The notes under the pieces were generated by a model. It saw only the letters and a program-made list of their open reading frames with translations, was not told where the DNA came from and searched no databases. Shown here piece by piece: positions 1-7,903 of a stretch of DNA of 64,000 nucleotides (its first letter is position 1; each line of letters begins with the position of its first letter). A program made the position numbers and the translations under genes. Source of the DNA: CAVTRI01 sp963737075 (GTDB lineage: Bacteria > Actinomycetota > Acidimicrobiia > Acidimicrobiales > Palsa-688); assembly GCA_963737075.1 (NCBI GenBank), contig CAVTRI010000001.1, positions 434,001 through 498,000 of the forward strand, given 5' to 3'.

Positions 1-1284
1 CCCGGCAGCCTGCCGGTGCTCAACAGCCAGGCGGTCGAGCTCGCGATGCGAATCGGTAGTGCGCTGCACTGCGTAATACAACCGTCGCTGTTCCATCGGA
101 AGAACTACTTCTATCCCGACATGCCTAAAGATTATCAGATCAGCCAATATGACGTGCCGATCAATGTCCACGGATGGCTAGAATTGCCCGGAAGAAAACG
201 AGTCGGAATCGTGCGCGCGCACATCGAGGAGGACACCGGCAAGACCACCCATGTCGGCGGCGAGGGTCGCATCCACGGCTCGGATTACTCGTTGGTGGAC
301 TACAACCGCTCCGGAGTGCCCCTGGTCGAGATCGTGAGCGCCCCCGACCTTCGCGGTGCGGACGAAGCCCGGGCCTATGTCGACGAGCTGCGCGCCATCC
401 TGGTGGCGGCCGGTGCGTCGGACGGCAAGATGGAAGAGGGTTCGTTGAGGGTCGACGCCAACGTGTCGGTGCGCCCCGCCGGTTCGTCATCCTTGGGCAC
501 CCGGTGCGAGATCAAGAACCTCAATTCCCTGCGATCGCTCGGCCGGGCTATCGACTACGAGGCCCGCCGGCAGGTTGACGTGCTCAGCTCCGGCGCCGCG
601 GTTGTCCAGGAGACGCGGGCCTGGGACGAGGGCGCCGGCCGCACGACAGGCATGCGTACGAAAGAGGAAGCGGAGGATTACCGGTACTTCCCCGAACCCG
701 ATCTGGTTCCCGTCGACCCGGATCAAGGTTGGATCGAGCGGGTGGCCCAGGCGCTCCCGGCGCTCCCCGCCGAGCGCCGGGAGGCGGCGGCCGCAGCCAG
801 CGGCCAGGCTCTCGACAGCGACGCCGTGGCGACGATCGTCCGTCTCGACCTGGACCCCCTCCTCGTCTCCGCCGTAGCCGCCGGCGCCGACGGCGGCCTG
901 GCGCTCAAGCGGCTGGCCAACGAGGTGGCCTCCGACGTCATAAGTGCAGGCCGTCTCGACGCTTCCGCCTTCGCCCGCCTGGTCGGCATGGAGCACGACG
1001 GTGAGCTGACCAGCGCCCAAGCCCGCACCGTGCTCAAGGTGCTGCTCGAATCGGGCGGCGATCCCTCGGTCATCGCCGCCGACCTGGGCTTCGAGGCCAT
1101 GGCCGCCGACGCGCTCGCCGGGGTGGTCGAGGAGGTGATCGCCGCCAACCCGACAGAGTGGGGGCGCTACCGCGACGGCGAAGACAAGCTGGCTGGCTTT
1201 CTGATCGGCAAGATCAAAGCCGCGACCGGCGGCCAGGCCGACCTCAAGGCGGCCAGGACGCTGCTGCAGGAACGCCGCGGCTGA
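1..1284 (+). CDS. gatB: Asp/Glu-tRNA amidotransferase subunit B, 5' truncated by the window edge
   Basis: This is the GatB subunit of the GatCAB complex, which converts Glu-tRNA(Gln) or Asp-tRNA(Asn) to the amidated form in organisms lacking the direct synthetase. The reading frame is open from base 1 (PGSLPVLN), so the N-terminus lies outside; about 427 residues are visible and roughly 60 are probably missing. Family hallmarks are present: YFYPDMPKDYQISQYD, EDTGKTTH, DYNRSGVPLVEIVS and a C-terminal YqeY-like tail. GatC and GatA are probably upstream, beyond the window. The next gene starts about 100 bp downstream and is functionally unrelated. Confidence 0.96.
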   Translation, partial: PGSLPVLNSQAVELAMRIGSALHCVIQPSLFHRKNYFYPDMPKDYQISQYDVPINVHGWLELPGRKRVGIVRAHIEEDTGKTTHVGGEGRIHGSDYSLVDYNRSGVPLVEIVSAPDLRGADEARAYVDELRAILVAAGASDGKMEEGSLRVDANVSVRPAGSSSLGTRCEIKNLNSLRSLGRAIDYEARRQVDVLSSGAAVVQETRAWDEGAGRTTGMRTKEEAEDYRYFPEPDLVPVDPDQGWIERVAQALPALPAERREAAAAASGQALDSDAVATIVRLDLDPLLVSAVAAGADGGLALKRLANEVASDVISAGRLDASAFARLVGMEHDGELTSAQARTVLKVLLESGGDPSVIAADLGFEAMAADALAGVVEEVIAANPTEWGRYRDGEDKLAGFLIGKIKAATGGQADLKAARTLLQERRG

Positions 1285-1384
1285 GCGCCGGCAAACACAA
1301 GGGCCCCGACCAACCCCTGCCGGGCGAGGCGATAGCGGCCGCCAAGCCCCAACCAACCCCATCAGCGGTATGGTCGATCGCATC

Positions 1385-1807
1385 ATGGACATCCTCTACA
1401 CCGCTGAAGCGACATCCACCGGTGGCCGGGCGGGCCACGCAGAATCATCGGACGGCAGGCTCAAGCTGGAAATGTCGGTGCCGTCGGAGATGGGTGGTGA
1501 CGGGGGGCCAGGTACGAACCCGGAACAACTCTTCGCCGCCGGCTACGCCGCCTGCTTCCAAGGCGCGCTGGGCGTCGTCGCCCGCCGCGAGAAGGTGTCG
1601 ATCGAGGGTTCGACGATCACCGTCGACGTCGGCATCGGCCCTGACGGCAAGGGTGGTTTCGGACTGCAAGCCGGCATCGCTGGCCACATTCCCGGCCTGG
1701 ACGCCACCCGGACCCAGGATCTCCTGGACAAAGCGCATCAGGTGTGCCCTTACTCCAACGCCACCAGGGGCAACATCGAGGTGACGGTCCGAGCGGCCGA
1801 CGCCTGA
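1385..1807 (+). CDS. ohr: Organic hydroperoxide resistance protein (Ohr/OsmC family)
   Basis: A 140-residue thiol peroxidase of the Ohr branch, which reduces organic hydroperoxides in the cytoplasm. The start ATG at 1385 gives MDILYTAEAT, matching the usual Ohr N-terminus; an in-frame ATG at 1370 would add five residues without family support. The two redox cysteines are visible at about residues 57 (AACFQG) and 121 (HQVCPYSNA), with the spacing expected of Ohr. No MarR-type OhrR regulator is adjacent. Confidence 0.92.
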   Translation: MDILYTAEATSTGGRAGHAESSDGRLKLEMSVPSEMGGDGGPGTNPEQLFAAGYAACFQGALGVVARREKVSIEGSTITVDVGIGPDGKGGFGLQAGIAGHIPGLDATRTQDLLDKAHQVCPYSNATRGNIEVTVRAADA

Positions 1808-1874
1808 AGCGCCACCATCCGGGCCGCATGCGCGACAATCTGCACTGTCATTCTCGTAACTAATGGGAGTCACG

Positions 1875-4442
1875 ATGCCTGACGTTGACGTGGTGGTGGT
1901 CGGAGCCGGGTTCTCCGGGTTGTACATGCTGTACCGGCTGCGCGAGCTCGGCTTGTCCACCAAGGTGATCGAGGCCGCTGACGATGTCGGCGGCACCTGG
2001 TACTGGAACCGCTACCCCGGGGCGCGCTGCGACGTGCCGACCACCGACTACACCTACAGCTTCGACCCCGACCTGGAGCGGGACTGGACGTGGTCCGAGA
2101 AGTACGCCACGCAGCCGGAGATCCTCAGCTACCTGCAGCACGTCGCCGAACGCTACGACCTCCGACGCGACATCCAGTTCTCGACCCGGGTCACGTCGGC
2201 CACCTGGGACGACACGGCGGCGACGTGGACCATTGGCACTGACCGCGGTGAGACGATCCGCTGCCGCCACTTCGTGATGGCAACCGGTTGCCTGTCGATC
2301 CCCAAGGAGATCGACATCGCCGGAGCAGATCGCTTCCGTGGGGAGGTGTACTTCACGAGCCGGTGGCCCCACGAAGGCGTCGACTTCACCGGCAAGCGGG
2401 TGGGTGTGATCGGCACCGGGTCTTCCGGGATCCAGTCGATCCCGTTGATCGCCGCCCAGGCGTCGCAGCTCACGGTCTTCCAGCGGACGCCCAACTTCTC
2501 CATCCCGGCTCGCAACGGGCCCCCCTCACCGGAGCGGCTCGCCGCGATCGAAGCCGACCGCCAGGGATATCGCGAGGCGGCGAAGCTGTCCCGCGGCGGC
2601 GTCCCGGTCGAGATCACCGACATCAGCGGCACCACTGCGCCGGAGGACGTGCGCCAGCAGCGCCTCGAGGAGGGCTGGCAGTCGGGCGAGCTGTTCGGGG
2701 TCCTCGGGGTATTCGCCGATCAGCTGTTCAACCCGGTGTCCAACGACATCGTGGCCGAGATGATCCGAGAAAAGATCCGCTCGATCGTGGAGGATCCCGA
2801 GACCGCCGAAACCCTGTGCCCGAAGGACCACCCCTTCGGCACCAAGCGGCCCTGCCTGGACACGAACTACTACCAGACGTTCAACCTGCCCCACGTCCGC
2901 CTCGTCGATCTGCGAAAGGAGCCCATCGCCACGATCACCGCCTCGGGGATCGACACCGTCGCGGCGTCCTACGAATTCGACGCCATCGTGTATGCCACCG
3001 GGTTCGACGCCATGACTGGGGCCCTCGTAGGCGTGGACATCTCGGGACGCGACGGCATCAAACTGCGGGAGAAATGGGCGGATGGTCCATCGACGTATCT
3101 GGGAATCACTGCCGTCGGGTTTCCCAACTTGTTTACCATTACCGGACCCGGAAGTCCGTCAGTGTTGTCCAATATGTCGGTGTCGATCGAGCAGCACGTG
3201 GACTGGATCGCCGACTGCATCGCCTTTCTCCGGGCGAATGGATTCGACACCATCGAAGCCACTCCGACCGCCGAGGCAGGGTGGGATCAGCACGTCGCCG
3301 ACTGCGGAAATATCACCCTCTACCCGCGGGCCAACTCTTGGTACATGGGCGCCAACGTACCGGGCAAGCCTCGGATTTTCTATCCGTACATAGGCGGGGT
3401 CGACACGTACCGCAAAATCTGTGATGAGGTCGCGGCGAAGGACTACCTCGGCTTCCGGCTTTCCGGTCCCGCGGAGACCCGCTGCAACGACGGTGTGGTC
3501 TTCCGGCTGCAGCCCGACGTGGCGGTCGTCCTCGACATGATGGCGGCGCTGGAGCTGCCGCCGATCGAGTCCATGTCGGTCGAAGAGGCTCGGGCGTTCA
3601 TGGTCGCATCCGCGGCCGAGCGGCCGCCCGGGCCCGACGTCGGCGAGATCGTCGACGGGGTGCTCCCGGGCCCGGCGGGCGATCTGCGGTACCGCCTGTA
3701 CCGGCCGCCGAGCGACGGTCCCCACCCGGTCGTCGCGTACTTCCACGGCGGCGGCTGGGTGCTGGGCAGCCACGAATCCGACGACCCCTTCTGCCGGGAT
3801 CTGTGTGTGCGTTCCGACGCCCTGATCGTGTCCGTCGACTACCGCCATGCCCCCGAGGCGCGCTTCCCGGCCGCGGCCGACGATGCCTTCGCCGCGGTGC
3901 AGTGGATCGCGGCGCACGCGGCCGAGCTCGGCGGCATCCCGGGCCAGCTGGCTGTCGCCGGGTGGAGCGCCGGGGGCAACCTCGCCGCTGTCACCTGCCA
4001 GCTGGCGCTCGACGCCGGCGGTCCGGACATCGCGGGCCAGCTGCTGCTGTGCCCGGTGACCGACGACGACTTGGACCGCCCGTCGTACCGGGAGAATGGC
4101 GAGGACTACATCCTCACGACGGCTCTCATGCGTTGGTTCTGGGACCACTATTGCGACCCCGCCGACCGGGGGGACCCCAAGGTGTCGCCGCTCAAGGCCA
4201 AGGACCTGTCCGGCCTGCCTCCGGCGCTGGTGGTCACGGCCGAGTTCGACCCCCTGCGGGACGAGGGCGCCGCGTACGCGGACGCCCTGGCGGCCGCCGG
4301 AGTGCCCGCCCGGCACCTGCCAGCCCGGGGGCACATCCACACCTCGCTCACCATGGTCGACGTGGTGGTCTCCGGGGCGCCGGTGCGGGCAGAGATGGGG
4401 GAGGCGCTGCAGGCGTTCTTCCCGACCCAGGTGCCGGTGTAG
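1875..4442 (+). CDS. Baeyer-Villiger monooxygenase fused to an alpha/beta-hydrolase (esterase)
   Basis: About 855 residues in two parts. Residues 1-540 are a class B flavoprotein monooxygenase: FAD-binding GAGFSG at 10-15, the BVMO fingerprint region FRGEVYFTSRWP at about 154-165, and a second Rossmann motif GTGSSG near 178. Residues about 560-855 are an HSL-type hydrolase: HGGGW near 625, nucleophile Ser698 in GWSAGGN, Asp792 in EFDPLRDE and His820. Family knowledge suggests ketone-to-ester oxidation followed by ester cleavage on one chain; the substrate is unknown. The fingerprint has Phe where His is usual. The ATG at 1875 is preferred over 1863 because GGGAG lies 5 bases before it. Confidence 0.9.
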   Translation: MPDVDVVVVGAGFSGLYMLYRLRELGLSTKVIEAADDVGGTWYWNRYPGARCDVPTTDYTYSFDPDLERDWTWSEKYATQPEILSYLQHVAERYDLRRDIQFSTRVTSATWDDTAATWTIGTDRGETIRCRHFVMATGCLSIPKEIDIAGADRFRGEVYFTSRWPHEGVDFTGKRVGVIGTGSSGIQSIPLIAAQASQLTVFQRTPNFSIPARNGPPSPERLAAIEADRQGYREAAKLSRGGVPVEITDISGTTAPEDVRQQRLEEGWQSGELFGVLGVFADQLFNPVSNDIVAEMIREKIRSIVEDPETAETLCPKDHPFGTKRPCLDTNYYQTFNLPHVRLVDLRKEPIATITASGIDTVAASYEFDAIVYATGFDAMTGALVGVDISGRDGIKLREKWADGPSTYLGITAVGFPNLFTITGPGSPSVLSNMSVSIEQHVDWIADCIAFLRANGFDTIEATPTAEAGWDQHVADCGNITLYPRANSWYMGANVPGKPRIFYPYIGGVDTYRKICDEVAAKDYLGFRLSGPAETRCNDGVVFRLQPDVAVVLDMMAALELPPIESMSVEEARAFMVASAAERPPGPDVGEIVDGVLPGPAGDLRYRLYRPPSDGPHPVVAYFHGGGWVLGSHESDDPFCRDLCVRSDALIVSVDYRHAPEARFPAAADDAFAAVQWIAAHAAELGGIPGQLAVAGWSAGGNLAAVTCQLALDAGGPDIAGQLLLCPVTDDDLDRPSYRENGEDYILTTALMRWFWDHYCDPADRGDPKVSPLKAKDLSGLPPALVVTAEFDPLRDEGAAYADALAAAGVPARHLPARGHIHTSLTMVDVVVSGAPVRAEMGEALQAFFPTQVPV

Positions 4443-4478
4443 CGACTCGACCCCCTTCAAGCCGTCGTCGTAGCCGCG

Positions 4479-5801
4479 TCAACCAGCGTAGGGCGCGTTC
4501 CCGGGGGCGCCCGCCGCTTCGTCGGGCCGGGGGTCCAACGTGGGGCCTACCGTTTCAGCCTGCTCGCGCGGCCGCGCCCCGACCGTGGACAGCCGGAGCC
4601 GCCGGAAGTCGGGCAGCAACCGGGCGAGGACCAGCGCGCCGCCGATGCAGGCCAAACCGCCAGAGACGACGGACACGCCGGTCCCGAAGGCCGACGCCAC
4701 CGCTCCTGACTCGAGGTCACCGAGCCGCGGCCCGCCGGTCACCACGGCGATCTGAAGCGACGACAACCGGCCCAACAGCGCGTTAGGGGTCGACAGCTGG
4801 ATGATGGTGTTGCGGAAAACGGCCGAGATGACGTCCGCCCAGCCGGCCACGGCCAGCAAGGCCAGCGCGGCCGGTAGCGCCGACACCAGGCCGAAGCCGG
4901 CGATGGCGGCGCCCCACACGATCACGGCGACGATGACCGCCAGTCCTTGACGGCGCACCCGGGCCACCCAGCCCGTGGTGAGCGCGCCGACCAGCGCCCC
5001 CACCCCGACCGACGAGTACAGGTAGCCCAGGGTGGACGCCCCGCCGCCGAAGCTGACGGCCAGGGCGGGGAACAGCGCTCGGGGCATGCCGAACACCATG
5101 GCGTTGATGTCGATGAGGTACGCCCCCTGGATGCCCTGTCGCCCCTTGACGTAACGCAAACCCTCGACGATCGACCGCAGGCCCGGCGGGTGGGTCGAAC
5201 CAGGAGCCGGCTGTGGCGAGATCGTGAAGACCATCATGAGCGAGACGAGGAAGCTGCCCACGTCCAGCCAGTACACGAAGTGCACACCGGGACCCGCTAG
5301 CAGCAGGCCGGCCAGCGCCGGCCCGACGACGAGGCCGAACTGGAACAGCGCCTGGAACATCGCATTGGCGGTAGGCACCTCGGCCCGGCCCACCAGGTTC
5401 GGGATCATGGCGTTGCGGGCGGGACTGTCGAACCCTGACAGCCCGGCCGTCAGAGCCGGGAAGATGAACAGCGGCCACAGCGAGGGCCCGAGGTCAGCGT
5501 TGACGGCCAGTCCGGCGCTCGACCCGGCCATGCACAGCTGGACCACCACCAGCAGGCGCCGGCGGTCCACGGCGTCGACGACTGAGCCGCCGATCAGCGA
5601 CCCGATCAGCAGGGGAAGCAGCTGGGTGAGGCTGACCAGGCCGACGTCCAATGACGAGTGCGTCAGGCGGTACACCTGATACGGCACGGCCACCGCGGTC
5701 AGCTGCGTGCCGAGAACCGACACCAGCTGTCCGGTGATCAGGGCCCGGAAATCGCGCGACCGCCGCAGCGGGGTCAGGTCGATCAGCAGACGCCTCGGCA
5801 C
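4479..5801 (-). CDS. MFS transporter (EntS-like family)
   Basis: A 440-residue major-facilitator protein. Hydrophobic segments fill the chain, with the expected cytosolic loop after TM2-3 (DAVDRRRLL, motif A-like). The N-terminus RSRDFRALITGQLVSVLGTQLTAV and the loop FDSPARNAMIPNLV resemble the enterobactin-exporter EntS subgroup, known mainly as drug or siderophore exporters. The C-terminus is a short polar tail. It converges with the monooxygenase and is divergent from ilvD across about 85 bp. No substrate can be inferred from the neighbours. Confidence 0.88.
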   Translation of the reverse strand: MPRRLLIDLTPLRRSRDFRALITGQLVSVLGTQLTAVAVPYQVYRLTHSSLDVGLVSLTQLLPLLIGSLIGGSVVDAVDRRRLLVVVQLCMAGSSAGLAVNADLGPSLWPLFIFPALTAGLSGFDSPARNAMIPNLVGRAEVPTANAMFQALFQFGLVVGPALAGLLLAGPGVHFVYWLDVGSFLVSLMMVFTISPQPAPGSTHPPGLRSIVEGLRYVKGRQGIQGAYLIDINAMVFGMPRALFPALAVSFGGGASTLGYLYSSVGVGALVGALTTGWVARVRRQGLAVIVAVIVWGAAIAGFGLVSALPAALALLAVAGWADVISAVFRNTIIQLSTPNALLGRLSSLQIAVVTGGPRLGDLESGAVASAFGTGVSVVSGGLACIGGALVLARLLPDFRRLRLSTVGARPREQAETVGPTLDPRPDEAAGAPGNAPYAG

Positions 5802-5887
5802 GACCGCTCTACCCTACGGGGCTGGCTGGGCACGCCTGATGCACCCGAGCGGGCACTGGCGAATGTCGTCGGGCGTATCGTGTCGCC

Positions 5888-7570
5888 ATGCCTGCCGACA
5901 TGAAGCCCCGCAGCCGCGAAGTCACCGAAGGGTTCGAGCGCGCCCCCGCCCGGGCCATGCTGCGGGCCATAGGGATGACCGACGACGACTGGGACAAGCC
6001 GCAGGTAGGTGTGGCGTCATCGTGGAACGAGGTCACCCCCTGCAATATGTCCCTCGACCGGCTGGCCAAGCGCGGCAAGGACGGGGTTCGCGACGCGGGC
6101 GGCTACCCGATCGAGTTCGTCACCATCGCCGTCTCCGACGCGATCTCGATGGGCGGCGAGGGAATGCGCGCCTCGCTGGTCAGCCGGGAGATCATCGCCG
6201 ACTCCGTTGAGGCGATGATGCACGCCGAGCGCTTCGACGCCCTGCTGACCTTCGCCGGCTGCGATAAGTCGCTGCCGGGGATGCTGATGGCTGCCGCTCG
6301 CATCAACCTGCCGTCAGCGTTCCTCTATGGAGGCACCATCCTTCCGGGGCGGGGCGCCAAGGGGGAGGCTCTGGACATCGTGAGCGTGTTCGAGGCGGTC
6401 GGCGCCCGGGCCGCCGGCGCGCTCACCGAGGAGGAGCTGGCCCTCATCGAGCGCAACGCCTGCCCGACCGTGGGGAGCTGCGCCGGGATGTTCACCGCCA
6501 ACACCATGGCGTCGATCTCGGAGGCTCTCGGCATGGCGCTCCCCGGGTCGGCCAGCGCGCCGGCTGTGGATCGCCGCCGCGAGGACTTCGCCTACGCCAG
6601 TGGGCAGGCCGTCGTCGCCCTTCTCGAGGCCGGTGTGCGGCCGCGACAGATTCTGACCAAGGAGGCGTTCGAGAACGCCATCGCCGTCACCATGGCCCTC
6701 GGCGGCTCCACGAACGCCGTGCTGCACCTGCTTGCCATCGCCCGGGAGGCCCGTGTCGACCTCACCCTTGACGACTTTGACCGGGTGGGCCGGCGCACCC
6801 CTCACATCGCTGACATGAAGCCGCACGGCCGCTACCACATGGTCGATCTGGACCGCGTCGGCGGGGTTCCGGTGGTCATGCGGGAGCTGCTGGAGGCCGG
6901 ATTGCTGCACGGCGACTGCCTCACGGTGACCGGAAAGACCATGGGCGAAAACCTGGCCGCCCTCGACCCGCCGGCCGTGGACCGATCGGTCGTGCACCGG
7001 GTCGCACAGCCCATCAACGCGGACGGAGGCATTGCCATCTTGACCGGATCGCTGGCGCCGGCCGGGGCAGTGGTGAAGGTGGCCGGCATCGACGCCGAGC
7101 GCTTCGAGGGCAAGGCGAGGGTCTTCGACGGCGAGGACGGCGCCATGGAGGCGATCCTGGCCGGGCGGATCGAGCCCGGCACGGTGCTGGTCATCCGTTA
7201 CGAGGGCCCGAAGGGTGGCCCCGGGATGCGGGAAATGCTGGCCGTCACCGGCGCCATGAAGGGAGCGGGCCGAGGCGGCGATTGCGCTCTGCTCACCGAC
7301 GGTCGCTTCAGCGGCGGGACCCACGGCTTCTGCATCGGCCACGTCGCGCCCGAGGCGGTCGACGGCGGGCCGATCGCGTTCGTGACCGACGGCGACCGGA
7401 TCGTCATCGACGTGCCCGCCCGCAGGGTCGACCTGGGCATCCCGGCCGAGGAACTGGCCCGCCGCCGGGCCGACTGGAAGCTGCCGGAGCCTCGCTACCG
7501 CAGCGGGGTGCTGGCCAAGTACGCCCGGCTGGTCGCCGGGGCGGAGCGGGGGGCCGTGACGGAGCCGTAG
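5888..7570 (+). CDS. ilvD: Dihydroxy-acid dehydratase
   Basis: A 560-residue IlvD, which dehydrates 2,3-dihydroxy-isovalerate and -methylvalerate in valine and isoleucine synthesis. Full length. Iron-sulfur cysteines are in TPCNMSL, FAGCDKSLPG and CPTVGSCAGMF; the C-terminal GRFSGGTHGF motif is intact. The start could be 5888 (MPADMKPRSREVT) or the in-frame ATG at 5900; both fit the family. It lies upstream of ilvBNC but is separated by a 329-bp leader with an intrinsic terminator, so it probably has its own promoter. Confidence 0.96.
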   Translation: MPADMKPRSREVTEGFERAPARAMLRAIGMTDDDWDKPQVGVASSWNEVTPCNMSLDRLAKRGKDGVRDAGGYPIEFVTIAVSDAISMGGEGMRASLVSREIIADSVEAMMHAERFDALLTFAGCDKSLPGMLMAAARINLPSAFLYGGTILPGRGAKGEALDIVSVFEAVGARAAGALTEEELALIERNACPTVGSCAGMFTANTMASISEALGMALPGSASAPAVDRRREDFAYASGQAVVALLEAGVRPRQILTKEAFENAIAVTMALGGSTNAVLHLLAIAREARVDLTLDDFDRVGRRTPHIADMKPHGRYHMVDLDRVGGVPVVMRELLEAGLLHGDCLTVTGKTMGENLAALDPPAVDRSVVHRVAQPINADGGIAILTGSLAPAGAVVKVAGIDAERFEGKARVFDGEDGAMEAILAGRIEPGTVLVIRYEGPKGGPGMREMLAVTGAMKGAGRGGDCALLTDGRFSGGTHGFCIGHVAPEAVDGGPIAFVTDGDRIVIDVPARRVDLGIPAEELARRRADWKLPEPRYRSGVLAKYARLVAGAERGAVTEP

Positions 7571-7640
7571 GAGGCGCCGCGGGAGGCCACTCCGCATGGC
7601 GCCACCGGCACGCTCCTCGCTTTGCGCAACGAGACGCCGT

Positions 7641-7697
7641 ATGGCACACTCGTTGGCCGTGACGGCCTTCCGCCTTCTGCTCGTACTCATCACCTGA
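7641..7697 (+). CDS. ilvBNC leader peptide (attenuation), 18 codons
   Basis: A short ORF encoding MAHSLAVTAFRLLLVLIT then TGA. It contains six consecutive branched-chain codons (Leu-Leu-Leu-Val-Leu-Ile) plus Thr just before the stop, and lies about 35 bases before an intrinsic terminator upstream of ilvB. This is the classical layout of a branched-chain amino acid attenuator, known for ilvB in corynebacteria and streptomycetes. A ribosome stalled at the Leu/Val/Ile run would change folding of the downstream RNA. The start codon is ATG with only a weak purine-rich stretch upstream. Confidence 0.82.
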   Translation: MAHSLAVTAFRLLLVLIT

Positions 7698-7727
7698 CGC
7701 ACGCCAGCTAACCGCTGCGCGTGCGTC
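7696..7727 (+). promoter_or_regulatory. Leader hairpin beginning at the leader-peptide stop codon
   Basis: GACGCACGC at 7696-7704 pairs perfectly with GCGTGCGTC at 7719-7727 (9 bp, 14-base loop). The 5' arm starts inside the leader-peptide TGA, so a ribosome finishing the peptide would block it. It is probably the pausing or protector hairpin of the attenuator. An antiterminator pairing with the terminator arm was not identified by eye. Confidence 0.6.
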
Positions 7728-7730
7728 CGA

Positions 7731-7759
7731 CGACCTCCCAACCGGGAGGTCGTTTTTTT
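7731..7759 (+). terminator. Intrinsic terminator (attenuator) upstream of ilvB
   Basis: CGACCTCCC (7731-7739), a 4-base loop, GGGAGGTCG (7744-7752), then seven T residues (7753-7759). A 9-bp perfect stem with a T-tract is rare in this GC-rich window. It sits between the leader peptide and ilvB, so it is read as the regulated attenuator of ilvBNC rather than only the end of ilvD transcription. Confidence 0.9.
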
Positions 7760-7828
7760 GCACCCGCTGAGCCGGGCTGGCGCCCGGCGGAGGCGAACCC
7801 CAGACCGCCGGCAACAAGACAGGATCCC

Positions 7829-7903
7829 ATGAAGCTGACCGGAGCGCAGGCCCCTCCCTACCCGCCGACCATCCACCCCTTCCGAAGGACTGAGCTCCCG
7901 TGA
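7829..7903 (+). other. 24-codon mini-ORF copying the start of ilvB, overlapping the ilvB GTG
   Basis: ATG at 7829 begins MKLTGAQAPP, nearly identical in protein and DNA to the ilvB start at 7900 (MKITGAQAL), offset by 71 bases. It has its own AGGA about 4 bases before the ATG and ends at TGA 7901-7903, which overlaps the ilvB GTG (GTGA). It looks like a duplicated 5' end of ilvB that now forms a short upstream ORF, possibly giving translational coupling. The 140 bases between the terminator and ilvB hold nothing else recognisable. Confidence 0.55.

Noticed and set aside
3159..4460. Long open frame on the minus strand (about 433 codons) opposite the monooxygenase-esterase
   Set aside because: It is antisense to a gene with clear motifs and its residues (Arg/His/Gly-rich) match no family; typical GC-skew shadow.
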